From Branchiostoma floridae (taxonomy: Eukaryota > Chordata > Leptocardii > Amphioxiformes > Branchiostomatidae), in contig NC_049986.1 in assembly GCF_000003815.2 (NCBI RefSeq), positions 10,218,369-10,278,368 on the forward strand: a stretch of 60,000 nucleotides of DNA, given 5' to 3'. A program made the position numbers and the translations under genes. Shown piece by piece: positions 11,901-22,500 of the stretch. Under the pieces are notes generated by a model. That model worked only from the letters and a program-made list of their open reading frames with translations. It was not told the DNA's origin and made no database searches. Within the stretch, counting starts at the first letter, position 1. Each line of letters starts with the position of its first letter.

Positions 11901-12604
11901 TCTGCCTCGGGGAGCAGAAAACACTTCAAAATGCGGCAACGTGTTTTCACGACATCGCGCTCACAAAGCCTTCTTTCACCAACTCCGTGTAAATACATTC
12001 TCGTCCATAGTGTTTGACAAGGTTCCAGTATTTAATCTTGAAGAATTGCTAAGCCGTTTGAGTGCTTCCTGTTTCAAGCACTTTTTACATCTTTTTACTT
12101 TGTTTGTCTGTCCGAGATAGCATCGTTCCACTTAAAACTGCACAGGGCATTGAAAATTGAGCCAATCTATAGCAAAACCTTTTACATACAATCAATACTT
12201 GGAAACAATGTAGCATCTGTTTCCAAGTATTGAAGGAAAATGAAAAACGCAATTGAAATAATTTAGTCTTCTTTTTGTCAGTAGCCACTTTTAACATTGT
12301 CAAATGATATCTACCTTACATGTAAACTTTGTTCTGTGTTATTATATTTTGGTACATTTCTGCACTTCATAAGGACTTCATAAGGCTTTTTTCATTGCTC
12401 AGGAATGAACAAATTTCTTTACTTTTAACTTGCCAAATACAAGGTGGTTGTGTATCACTCAAATCCACCAGTTTCAAAATAGTTTGACAAAACTTTTGCA
12501 TAAAATGATCTTTTCAAAGTACATCATTCCACAAAGATAAGAGAATGGCCCAGGAACCCATATTTTAGGACATTAAAAAGACAAGAAAATTGACCTACCT
12601 TCAT
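4838..12604 (-). CDS. Interleukin-17 family cytokine (closest in motif to IL-17D), complete
   Basis: Five coding exons on the minus strand: 12604-12599, 10890-10693, 10279-10156, 8619-8475 and 4949-4838. They give 585 bp, 194 residues plus stop, with all junctions in phase (0, 0, 1, 2). Exon 1 encodes only Met-Lys. Exon 2 continues a hydrophobic signal peptide (AITVFSILALLLLEL) and a basic RHRRGKKK stretch. Exon 3 carries the IL-17 hallmark RSSSPWNYRIDYDP and an N-glycosylation sequon (Asn71). Exon 4 carries FPDELAVAECLCRGCLI and exon 5 the VPIACTCVRPEP strand. Cys79, 116, 118, 121, 149, 168 and 170 match the IL-17 cystine-knot pattern. Length is close to human IL-17D (about 202 aa). Expected to be a secreted dimer signalling through IL-17 receptors in mucosal immunity (family knowledge). 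The C-terminus ends in an unusual acidic, Tyr-rich tail. The gene lies entirely inside a GEMIN4 intron on the opposite strand. Paralogue assignment within the family is not certain. Confidence 0.92.
4973..5159. mobile_element. Diverged inverted copy of the 563-756 MITE
   Basis: It begins GTAAATGCAGAAAC and ends AAGTTAAATGTATTG, with shared internal words in opposite order (GTTCGTGGTATTCGCG, ACCGCAAA, CCACCGCAAACATTT). The ends are eroded relative to the copy at 563-756. It lies just inside IL-17 intron 4 and abuts the duplicated 472-bp block. Confidence 0.6.
5160..5631 (+). repeat. 472-bp perfect direct duplication, copy 1
   Basis: By eye this is base-for-base identical to 6529-7000 (offset 1369). 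The similarity starts and stops abruptly at both ends. It contains no recognisable gene and lies in IL-17 intron 4. An assembly gap lies between the copies. Confidence 0.9.
5865..5965. other. Assembly gap (about 100 N)
   Basis: A run of about 101 N within IL-17 intron 4, between the two identical 472-bp blocks. A poly(C) run follows it at about 5972-5985. Confidence 0.99.
6529..7000 (+). repeat. 472-bp perfect direct duplication, copy 2
   Basis: Identical partner of 5160-5631. The following sequence (ATTGACAGTACTGGG...) differs from what follows copy 1. It may be a real segmental duplication or two haplotype contigs placed in series. Confidence 0.9.
7500..7745 (-). mobile_element. tRNA-derived SINE copy
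   Basis: Read on the minus strand, it has a tRNA-like head with a GGTTTGAGTCC B-box-like word near 7690, then CCCTTGGGAAAGGCACTTAA. It ends in a body with GAGCACGTTAGAGAATCC and CCACCACATGTG. The same modules occur at 20335-20530, 19135-19325 and 26320-26500. Confidence 0.65.
8822..8914 (+). repeat. (GT)n microsatellite
   Basis: About 90 bp of nearly pure GT/TG, followed by a short GA run to about 8931. It lies in IL-17 intron 3. The reading frames it creates are low-complexity and not genes. Confidence 0.97.
10280..10692 (-). other. IL-17 intron 2, coextensive with a transposable element
   Basis: The donor GT is at 10692-10691 and the acceptor AG at 10281-10280. The interval is a 405-bp element (10287-10691) plus one copy of its 8-bp target duplication. 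On the plus strand CCTGATGG is at 10279-10286 and again at 10692-10699. The element's left end TAGGGGTGGGTACCG resembles the hAT-like end at 4285-4573. The first duplicate plus the element's terminal TA supply the donor, and the second duplicate supplies the CCATCAG acceptor. Splicing therefore restores exactly the uninterrupted coding sequence (CATCAG joined to GTGAAG). Confidence 0.8.
10287..10691 (-). mobile_element. 405-bp hAT-like element forming IL-17 intron 2
   Basis: Bounded by perfect 8-bp direct repeats CCTGATGG. The plus-strand left terminus is TAGGGGTGGGTACCGATAC. The other terminus reads TACCGTTTTTTATC inward, so the inverted repeat is imperfect, with the second end about 10 bases shorter. 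The interior matches dispersed copies at 1186-1615 and about 3270-3420. No coding capacity. Confidence 0.75.
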
Positions 12605-14720
12605 TTTGGTGAGTTTGCTTGGCTGGAACTGTTAGGTTTGTTGTACAGACGCAGCTCAGCGCTCATACTCGGAAGGTACGGAATCCGACGTCCAATGGGA
12701 GCAGGATCTTGTAACCCGGATTTTCCCACCGCACGCTTTGTTGTCAGTTCCAGTACTCTCCCTCAAGCCTGTTTTGTGCAATGCCGGGTACACTTTTGGG
12801 ACATACCATTGCAGTATAGGGGAGGGGAAAAGGTTCTCCTTTTGACACCAATTCATAGTCAAGATGCTATCATTAATAATAATTGGTCATAAATTTAAGT
12901 AAAGGTGTTTGTTTTTGTGTACTTTGGGTCAAAACTGACTAAAAAAATTGAGTTTGGAAAGACTATTGTAAAGCCATTCCCTGCTTGTAAATGGTTTCCT
13001 CCATTGTGAAAAGTATATACATCACTCAGAATTAATATCAATGTTGATGCTTTGCCACATGTTAATTTACGTGACCAGCCGGCGTGTTTGTTTTCTTTAA
13101 TCAAGTCTAAATAGCTAACCCCAGACGCCCTCATTTTAGCACCATCAACTGTCCACTAGTATTAAACCTTACAACGTGTAATTACCGGAGTCGGTTTCGT
13201 CCCGGAGTCAGTGATTTCAACTTGTTAGCATGCCGGCGCTTGTTGTAAGACAAATGTTCCGCAAAACCGGTCGGGATCGTATTTCTGACATCGGTAATTG
13301 CGTTGTTATGGCTGTCTCCTGGCCGCATGCCTTGCAGCTGTAGTTACCAGATGATTATGATAACATGTTTGATCTTTGGGGCAAAAAGAAATTAGTATTA
13401 CACTTTTGAGGTCAGTTGATAGAAAACAGATACTCCTATCGAAAACCGCAGATAAGGTACAGGATGTTTTTTTCAGGTCAGGAATGGAGGTTTCTTCTTT
13501 GCTGTAAGATTTATATGTGGGGTGCAGGGAGCGTGCCCTGGATTGGTTAGTATCTGTCATCAGTCCTGAAGTTTTTGATACCCGATCGCTGCTAATTACA
13601 GGGGACTTGTCATCGCCCTAATTCATTTGGAATTTTCTCAGGGCAGAGTTTTTGTGTATGTTTCTAATAGAGCCGGTAGCCCCATGTATGGGCAAGATTC
13701 AGGTGTGAGGTGTCAAACCTCTACGTCACGTAAAAGAACCCATCACACTTGTTGAGGAAAGTAAGGGTGACACATTATGTGCTTCGTTGAGAACTTGAGC
13801 CGTAACAAAGCCATATTTCATTGCTAGGTTCATCCATTTGGTGTTATACTTTGCCACAAGCTTTCATAAACCACTAGTATTGCGAGACTGCATGTGAAAC
13901 GATAAATAGATTTTACCATATCAGATACTCCAGCCATTTTCAGTGGATTCCACAGACTCACAATAGTTCACCTATATGTCTTTGAACTTAGGAACATACT
14001 AGAATCATTCAAGACAGGATGTACTTCAAGTAAGAATTGTACGGCAACTGTTTAACTTCATAGAAGGAAATAGGTTTGCTCCCAATCTCTATACATTGTT
14101 ATCCACAAGACATTTAGTGTCTTTCACACGCATACACACACAGTGCCAAAGACGTTTTCCCATGACAGAAAACAGGTACTTCAATTACCAGGGTTTGTCT
14201 GCGTTCGGGAGGTGTGAAATGGACCCGCATAGAAGAGATTGTTGCCATGGTAACAACGGGAACCCTTCTGTTGGCCCCAGATGTTTTGGGACAATACTGG
14301 TGGTACAGAAATGATGAAAGAACAGCGTTGAAATACAGGACTGGTGTGATTCAAGTGATTATACCTGAGTGTATGGAATCGTAGTGTTCGAGTTGTTCTC
14401 TTACTATCAAAGGACTGTTTAAATTACAGGTGTCCCTCTGGTGTATGTTAGGAGAATAATTAGTACTCCAAGCAGATGATAAGATTGAATCAGCACTGAT
14501 AACATTATTAAGTACTAGACAGTAAGTGGGACAGTGTTTTAAAGAACCAGCCTGTTAATTGCATGGTACCAGAACAATCTATGATTTTTGTATCTGATAT
14601 CAGATGTACACGTAGGAAGTATATTTAGCTCAGAGATTATCTTCAAGTTGGCAACTTCTTGAATTTCAAGTATTAACATTCTGCTAAATCTACATTCTAC
14701 ATGTATATCAGACTTTACTA
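12605..14720. other. IL-17 upstream region, no further gene seen
   Basis: Non-coding sequence upstream of the IL-17 start, still within the GEMIN4 intron. At about 13680-13800 there is a fragment of the SINE body (ACGTCACGTAAAAGAACCC). No other exon-like segment was recognised. Confidence 0.5.
12692..12727 (-). promoter_or_regulatory. Putative IL-17 promoter elements: CCAAT box and kappaB-like site
   Basis: On the minus strand, GGGAAAATCC lies at 12727-12718 and ATTGG at 12696-12692, 114 and 88 bp upstream of the ATG. GGGAAAATCC fits the Dorsal/Dif-type Rel consensus GGGAAAANCC. NF-kappaB control of a cytokine gene would be expected, but function here is inferred from sequence and position only. 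The 5'UTR and transcription start are not defined. Confidence 0.4.
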
Positions 14721-14724
14721 TTAT

Positions 14725-15814
14725 TACCTCCATGAAAAAATGGAGGTATAGTTTTGAGTGTGTCTGTGTGTGTGTGTGTCTGTGTGTGTGTCTGTCTGTG
14801 TGTCCGCATATTTGTGGTCATCATAACTTGAGAACCTCTTGATGGACTACGATGATATTTGGTATGTGGGTAGGGGTTGGGAAGACGAAGGTCAAGGTCA
14901 ATTTTGGGCCCCCTGGTGTGTGACCTTGGTACTGCAGCGCAACTTCCGGTTTTGCTATCTCGGTGTTCTGAACATGCTATGGTCAAGATTTTTAAGTATT
15001 AGATAGCTCTTGTGCTCAGGAAAAAATTACGTAAGTTTGGGCCCCCTAGCGTCTAGTTTGGGGATAGCAGGGGCATTTTTGTCAAAAACTTCTGACGAGG
15101 ATAACTCAAGAAGGGAACAACGGATATTCATCATTTTTGGTATGTAGGTACCTTAGACAATGTTGTACAAGATTAAATACAAATTATGCAAAATAGGAGT
15201 ACATTTGCATAATTAATGAGGATATTATATCATGGCAGTTTTTTCAATGTATCTCTTGTTCTGGATGTGATATGGTCTTGACATTTGGCTGGTAGATAGC
15301 TTGCAGTGTCATGACAAAGTGGGGCAGGTTTCAGCCCCCTAACATTTAATTTCGGAACTGCAGGGGCGTTTTTGTCAAGACATTCTAAAGAGGATAACTG
15401 CAGAAAAAATTGATGGATTGGCATCATATTAGGCATGCGGGTACCTTAGGCAAAGATGTTCATAATAATATACATTTTATGCGAATTAGGACCTAATTTG
15501 CATAATTAATGAGGAAATTGTATAATTCCATTGTTTTCAATAACTGGACTTCAATAAATGTAACACATGTTAAGTATGATGGGTGGAATATAAGCAGATA
15601 CCAAATATGGTAATGAGGAACTTATTTGCATAATTTATGTAAAAATTTCAAAAACGCTTTATGATTAATAATGGGAATTTTATAATTGTGACATGTGTAC
15701 GTTAGTCAATGATGAACAATACCATGCATAAATTATGTTAATGTGTTAGTCAATTGCATGAAATTTACGAAAGCTCTAAATTTTCATGGAGGTATGAGGT
15801 CGCCGAACTCTAGT
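14725..15814 (+). mobile_element. CCTCCATG-family element, full copy 1
   Basis: Begins TACCTCCATGAAAAAATGG, a small hairpin, followed by a (TG)n tract. It ends TTTTCATGGAGGTATGAGG then TCGCCGAACTCTAGTT. The central landmarks TTTGGTATGTGGGTAGG, GGGCCCCCTGGTGTG, TTTGGGCCCCCTAGCG and ATTTGCATAATTAATGAGG recur in the other copies. Non-coding. The class is not certain. Published amphioxus MITE families may include it. Confidence 0.7.
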
Positions 15815-16085
15815 TAGAACAAGTGCTATCTACCACTGAAAAATCATGACCACTACATGTCCATAACTCGAGTTATCAAACCTGGAAGTACCACTGCAGT
15901 ACTGTTACAAGCTGCTAGGGGGTCCAAAATCCAATAATTTTTGGTCTCATTAAGAGTAACCCACATTACAAATATTGATACAATCAATGCAGCCATTTTT
16001 TAGTTATGCTGGTATTCTGCACACAAATAAAGAAACAAACAAACACTACCCAAAATATTACCTTCTTGGAGAAGTTGATTAGATC
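15815..16085 (-). mobile_element. CCTCCATG-family fragment, inverted
   Basis: Contains reverse-strand landmarks of the family (CTACCACTGAAAAATCATGA, ACTGCAGTAC, GGGGGTCCAAAATCCAA, TACAAATATTGATACAATC). It lies immediately after the full copy and lacks complete ends. Confidence 0.55.
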
Positions 16086-17100
16086 TTTCCCTGATGAAAT
16101 CATAGTGTTTGAGATTTTTTGATACTATCAAATGAAAGGTGCCCCCCTCCCCCGGGTGTCTAGTAGTACCAATTACTTATAATAGATCCAATCAGCACTG
16201 ATTATATCATTAGTACATGTACTACTAGTTAGACAGTAACTGGGCCTGTGTCTAAAACCACCAGCCTGATAAATGTATGGCAACAAACAAAAAATGCACA
16301 AACAACAAAACAAGTTTTAATGCCCAAAAGCAACACAAGTTTTAGTAATCATGGTTTATTGATTGACATTTGCATCTCATGTCAATAGTGGTTTAAGGGT
16401 ATGGACGACTCATAAACAGCTGATAGTATCAAAATTTACAGTAAGAGTAGACTTAAGTTTAGTGTTTCCTTGCCCAGAAGAAAGTAATATATGATGCATA
16501 ATTTGATTTAGTGAATTTATAATTTTGTACATGTACATTCCCACTGCTTGGACCCTTTGAACCAGGTGTACAACTGTATTATCTTTTTTGTCCTATGTTG
16601 TGTTGTTATTTTGTCTAGTGGTGTCTTTAAATTAATATAAGCCTGACTGTGCTTGAGTGGGGGCACCACTATGTTTTGTACTGTATTAATGTTGCAGTTG
16701 CTGATAGTTACAAGAGGAATCTTTGTCTGTTGTGCTTTGAGTTGCTCACTAATCTGATGTGTACACAATCTTGTTGACAGACCCCATTTTGATTGGGATA
16801 CTTTCTATTCTTGGCTCTTACATGTACATTGTATTATGTGTAGCACATAATTGGCTGCATGGATTTGACATTGGCTTCTGGACAGACCCTGCTTTCTTGC
16901 TTTTGAAACATCAGGAACAAGTGGCCATGGCAATTTTTAGACCAAACACCACACATGTACGGATACAAGAAGGAAAAAAATAAATTAAAGCTTTCCAACT
17001 TGTGCTTGTAAACAATTGTGCTTCGGAATCCACTGTTTTTGTCGTGAAGAGTTATCTGAGAAATTTTCTAGCCAGGAAATAGTTTGGAAACTTCACTTGA

Positions 17101-17300
17101 CCTACAGTCAAAACTGCTCAAGCCAGAAGACCACTCATGAGGACCAATAAAATCTGATGTATGTGGACAGGTGGTCACAGTTCTAGTCTTAATGCTTGTG
17201 TCCATGGGAAAATTTATAAATTTAGGGACCACCAAAAACTTGTCACATTGGCCAGGTGGTCCTTCTGTAGAGGCTGTCATTTGTACAAGTTTGACTTTGT
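17101..17300. other. Unclassified intron sequence
   Basis: Contains repeated ACC-rich and GGTCC words (GGTGGTCACAGTTC, AGGTGGTCCTTC) but no support for an exon. Short open frames occur on both strands without known motifs. The surrounding 16085-17526 stretch shows nothing else that can be named. Confidence 0.3.
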
Positions 17301-17526
17301 TTTTGGCCCCTTTATGTCCATCTCAGTTTTCGGAGACGTGCATGGTTTTTGTCTCTTCTGTGCGTCCCGTGGCTGAAAGGTTGAGGTCAGAAAACAGCTG
17401 ATAACCCAAATTCATGTCCACAGCCTTATCTTATTCTCTGTCCAAAAACTGGTTCAAGGCCATGCAGCGAGAGGGATTCTATGTCAAGCTAACTCTAAAT
17501 CTATTTTCAATTAGAGCAGTAAGGTT

Positions 17527-17677
17527 TTCTTTCTCTCTCTCTCTCTCTCTCCCTCTCTCTATCTCTCTCTCTATCTATCTATCTATCTAATATCTAGCTA
17601 TCTATCTAGCTATCTATCTCTATCTATCTCCCTCTCTATCTTTTTCCCTTTCTGTCCCTGGCTTTATTTCTCTCTTT

Positions 17678-17720
<43 letters not shown>

Positions 17721-18272
17721 ATCTCTCTCTATCTCCCTATCTCTCTGGCTTTATCTCTCTCTCTCTCTCTCTTTCTATCTATCTCTATCTCCCTATCTCC
17801 CTGGCCTTATCTCTCCCCTTCTCTCTCTCTCTCTTTCTATCTCTCTCTATATCTCCCTATCTCTCTGGCTTTATCTCTCTCTCTCTATCTCCCTATCTCT
17901 CTGGCTTTATCTCTCTCTCTCTCTCTCTCTCTTTCTATCTATCTCTCTCTATCTCCCTATCTCTCTGGCTTTATCTCTCTCCTCTCTCTCTCTCTCTCTC
18001 TCTTTCTATCTCTCTCTATCTCCCTATCTCTCTGGCTTTATCTCTCTCTCTCTCTTTCTATCTATCTCTCTCTATCTCCCTATCTCTCTGGCTTTATCTC
18101 TCTCTTTCTCTCTCTCTCTCTCTCTTTCTATCTCACTCTCTCTCTATCACCCTATCTCTCTCTCTCTATCTCCCTATCTCTCTATCTCTATCTCCCTATC
18201 TCTCTGGCTTTATCTCTCTGTTTCTCTCTCTCTCTCTCTCTTTCTACATTATCTGTCTATCTCTGTCTCTTA
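17527..18272 (+). repeat. 745-bp pyrimidine-rich compound minisatellite
   Basis: Almost pure C/T plus A, built from (TC)n, (TATC)n and a higher-order unit of roughly 60 bp. The unit contains CTCCCTATCTCTCTGGCTTT, seen about eight times between 17730 and 18215. It lies in the GEMIN4 intron about 1.25 kb upstream of exon 19528. The opposite strand is purine-rich. Confidence 0.95.
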
Positions 18273-18544
18273 GTATTGATGAAACAGTGTCAGGTAACGT
18301 AGCAAAATCAACATGAAGCCAATTGATATTTTGCCCTAATCAGGCAAAAGCATTTCACAATTTCATGTCACCACATCCCCCCCACCCCTAAGCTTCCTCG
18401 CTAGCCTTTGATGCTTGATACGGGTCCTGGTTTGTCACATTGAGAGAACAGATAAAGATTTACAGCTGGAAAGAATAAGAGATTCACCACAGACCTCATT
18501 TCCTCTGAACATCAACATAAAAGATAACCTTACATGACTGTATT

Positions 18545-18830
18545 TAACTAAATAATATAATAATATCGGGTGTATTTGCAGCCAGTGCCACAGGCAGGTA
18601 CCCAATGTGTAGGGTAATGAGGCTGTTTAACGTGTTCGAGACACCTCCTCGAGCACGGGACCCCCGTTTTACGTCCCTCCCGGAGGACGATTTCGTGGAA
18701 AGCTTCGTGAGGCTACAGCAATCCGGACGTCCTTGGTTGGTCTCCCATCCAAGCACTGTCCGGACCGCGCGTTGCTTAACTTCCGAGATCGAGGGATCGG
18801 GTGTACCAACGCGCCACGCGGCCGTAGCAA
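18545..18830 (-). mobile_element. SINE with a 5S rRNA-derived head
   Basis: Minus-strand 18828-18712 aligns over about 117 bp with eukaryotic 5S rRNA (about 120 nt). It has GCTACGGCC at the start, CCCGATC, GATCTCGGAAGTTAAGCA (A-box region), CTTGGATGGGAGACC (C-box) and GCTGTAG at the end. It then continues into a non-5S body (GGGACGTAAAACGGGGGTCC, CGAACACGTTAAACAG) and an ATT-rich tail at about 18545-18565. The body resembles that of the tRNA-headed SINEs here. A simple 5S pseudogene is excluded by the appended body and tail. Confidence 0.75.
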
Positions 18831-19134
18831 AAGGCCAAACATTATCAAGATGATGACATATGATAGTTATCTGATTCAGACAAACGTGCACAACTGGCAC
18901 CTGAACCCTTGTTGAGAAATTCCTGATTCATGATTAACTCTCTCAGAGTTGTTTGTACAGTATTTTATTATCCAGTAAACCACCTCATGGCATAACACAT
19001 TATTTTGTGAAGAGTACAACCTACATATTTCTTAAGATTTAATTGATCCACATTAACACTGGGAATAGGAACCTACTCTTTTTGGGAAGTGCGGCTGGCT
19101 CTTTCAAAATGTGAGGTGTGGCTCTTCTCATACA

Positions 19135-19325
19135 CAGGACCTCCATTTAACATCCTATCTGAGGGATGTCCCTAACTGAAGCTAGGTACTCAATATACAC
19201 CTGAGTGAAGTGATGAAATCCGTGTAAAGTGCCTTTTGCAAGGAGCAATATTGGAGCGTGTCATGATTAGAACCCAGAGCCTCTGGGATTTGGGCCAAAC
19301 CCCTACCAATTCACCACCTTAATGC
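19135..19325 (-). mobile_element. tRNA-derived SINE copy
   Basis: On the minus strand it has GGTTCTAATC (B-box-like) and GGTGAATTGGTAGGGG (A-box-like), then CTTGCAAAAGGCACTTTACA, and a body ending around CATCCCTCAGATAGGATG. Same architecture as 20335-20530. Confidence 0.6.
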
Positions 19326-19527
19326 CACAAAGGAAACTTGTGTCAAATGCCTTTCCCAAGGGAACAACTTCAGTCTGAGTGTGTGTAGCTAAGCCCTTTA
19401 TTATAGCCACAGGCTAGTTGGGCAACCCTTGTTGTGTGTGCTGAACAGCGGAGCCAATAAGCTCAAGTAAATAGATAAATAAGAAGACTTGTTGTAATTC
19501 ATTCTACTATCATCCTGGTTCTTTCAG

Positions 19528-22500
19528 GCAGCGACAACCACTGGCTGCAGCCCCAGCAGGTGTTTCCCATCATCCTTTGCCTGTGCCAGTTGCTGGATGA
19601 CACCAGTGCATTGTGGGAGGAAGTTGACGGTGATGAGTCCATCAGCAGGACAGCACAGATCAGGACTCTGACTCTGACAGCGCTGAAGAAAATACAGCAC
19701 ATCTTGCTTGAGCTGTTGTCATCTGGTATATTTGTGCATATTACACACTTGCCTGGTATCCATTCTTAATCCTTCTAGCTCCTAGTACAATGCTAAACTT
19801 TTTTCCAACACAAAGGTAAATTACACAAGTCAAATTTTCAACGACCGCTATCGCCTTCTTCATGATCAATGCTGATGACCAATCACTTCAGAATGTAAAC
19901 TCATGAGAGTTACAGACAAGTGATCTTATACACATGATTTTGTGGATACAAAATGTATGTGTCTGATCATCAGCAATAGGCCAAAAGTGCCAGGAAGTTT
20001 ATATAGCCCTCCGTCTCTGTTCAGTGATGGCTGGAGTGCCCTGATGTATATGGCCTCCATATACAAGTTTGGAAAATCCATAGTGTATGTCGTAGAATTC
20101 CAATGTCAATTTCAAAAGGGCCAGAGCTATTTAGCTGGAAGAGTAGCATTGATGCTTGATTTTGACTGAATTTTCAAATTTTTCATTTCAGAATCATCAA
20201 AGTATGAAAAGCTGATAGCCTGGTTACACAAAAAGCTACAGTTGCTAGGTAAGTAATATACATCATAAATGTTCTTGTACAATGTAAGATATAGTCCTAT
20301 AGCCTTTTAGAGGCCATAGGAGTAGTGGATTGGAAGGTGAAGCCCATCCCTCTCCACTGCCTTTTACTTCCCCAACTGAAGCCAGGTATCCACTTTTGCA
20401 CCTGGGTGAAGTGAGAAAGGTCAATGTTAAGTGCCTTTCCCAATGGCACAACATCAGTGGCATCAGAGGATTCGAACCCAGGACCTCAGGGTTCTGTGGT
20501 GAAAACACTAACCATTACACCAGTACATGACGCAACACAGTCTCATGGATAGGAATGTTACATACTGTGACAAGTATTGTTAATTCTTCTTAGAATGATG
20601 ACTTAATCAGTAAATGAACAAAAAGTATTTAAGCTATCTTTAAACTGTCACTTGATCCATCAGGGTTATTTTACAAGAATGTTGACAAGATATCTCCCAG
20701 CATATTTGGTTTCATGATACCTTCGCTGAACAAACGAAAATTGGACGCAATTTATCGCCATCGCTGCGGGCAGTACGTAAAGAACAGTGCGCCGGTTTCT
20801 GTACGCGGCCAGGCCGTCACGCTGGTTTGTTCCGATGTTTAGTCTATGAAGGCGTTACGATGTTTATGCGCCCTCGGGCTTTCCTCTGGAAGGAAGGATA
20901 CAAAAGTTCCTTCCATTCCTGCATTGTCTACACACATACCCACCTGTACATCTCTATCATTAAGTATGGTTTACACTTTAAAAAGAGATTAATTGTTGTG
21001 GAATGTAAGGAATTATTCGTGACTATAGACAATGGTTACAATCGCAGGCTTGTTTTCTGGAAAGTTAAACACATTAATCATCCTATAGAGGTGACCCTAT
21101 TACACGGGCAAAAGTTTGAAACTTGAGAAAATCTAAATAGCCCTGCCTGTACAATGTGTTAGGCTTCTTCACTCAGGCTACATTGGCATTACGAGTTTCT
21201 ATATATACTACCGGTATTTAATGATATTAATAGTAGTACTAGTAGTTACTGTAGTTGTCCACTTTCTAATTGATGAATCTAGAAAGAATCATTAAGATGG
21301 TACTGATTATTCATTTTTAGGTTTAAAAGAAAGAATAGATAGCTGGGTATGAGAGAAAAGGCATCTATTTGAACCTCCTTGGTTCTATGGTTAAGTCTAA
21401 AGAAAAGTCTTTATTAATTTGTTTTTAAAGTTGAAGGAACTAAAACCTACCCCCAAATTTGTCTGTAAGACCACTAGTGTCCGTACAGTAGTGTCCATAC
21501 CCCCAGCAGTGTTTGTACTGCCTGTATCAGTTATGAGCATTGTCATGACAAGTACTTTCCTTCACCTTTAGGGGTTTTTTGCCTTGCCATTAATGTTAGC
21601 AAACTAAATTTCATGGCTTGTTTAATCCTTTAACAGATTGGACATGCAGGCTCCATGTGTTCCCATTGCTACAGCTGGGGTTGCCACAGCTGAAAAAGGT
21701 TGGACATCTTTTTATAGAATTAAAATTGACATTCAAGTCATCTATAATGTATATGAAGAGACCAATTTTTTTCTGAAGTAATGATATTATTTGAAATAAT
21801 TGTATTGTTGTTGTTGATTTATCTAGGAAGCACCAGACGTTATGTTTACTATCTGCAACCTTCCCAAAACAGACTGGCTTCCATTGTCAGACACTCTGTA
21901 TGGTAGGTACAAGGAACTCTTACTACCCTTTTTCATTTATGAATGCAACTTTTAGATTTTGAAAAGTTTTAAAATGTGGGCACTTATAAAACCTTGTAAT
22001 TCCATCTATTTGAAGGGTGCAGGAAAATGAGCACATCATATAGATTTTATGATATCTTATTCTAACTTTGCAAACTTCTAAGTCTTCATGTGGTATATGT
22101 GAAATTGTGCATTTTTAGTTTAGAGGAACATTGTATGCTTAAGTGTTATTTGATATACAGTACGATCACGTCATGTACCTCACAGTGATTGACACAGTAT
22201 ACTAAATGGTATGTACTGGAATTGACTTGAATGGCAAGTGATGACAAATAGAGTTTGATTTCAGCTCCAGGTACAGGACTGGTGGCCATGTTGGAGTGTT
22301 GTCGCATATCTGCAGAGATGGCTCAGCTCATGACCGAGGTAAGCAGTTCCAAAAAGAAATGCTAGGTGGCCCAAACCTCTGCCACTTAATCCCTGCCCCA
22401 ACAGCTACCAGGAATCTATAGGTTTCCAGGTTTCTTCAAGACCGTTTATACAAGGGCGGTTATACCGGCTATATAGATACAGATACAGAACCTAGTACCC

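Larger units (their letters stand above)
1831..19527 (+). other. 17.7-kb GEMIN4 intron hosting a nested antisense gene and many repeats
   Basis: This interval separates the phase-1 donor of exon 1656-1830 from the phase-1 acceptor of exon 19528-19725. It contains the IL-17 gene on the opposite strand, two N gaps, a perfect 472-bp duplication, several TIR elements, three SINE-like copies, a (GT)n tract and a 745-bp pyrimidine-rich minisatellite. No further GEMIN4-like exon was found. One alternative terminal exon (4726-4793) is phase-compatible but has no Gemin4 similarity. Confidence 0.75.

Noticed and set aside
12590-12892. 100-codon plus-strand frame
   Set aside because: No motif; overlaps the IL-17 first exon and promoter on the other strand.
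18544-18900. 118-codon minus-strand frame as a gene, or a functional 5S rRNA gene
   Set aside because: The frame reads through the 5S-headed SINE. The 5S-like part is diverged and fused to a SINE body.
20335-20530. Functional tRNA gene
   Set aside because: It has A- and B-box-like words but no cloverleaf I could complete, and repeated copies share the same SINE body.
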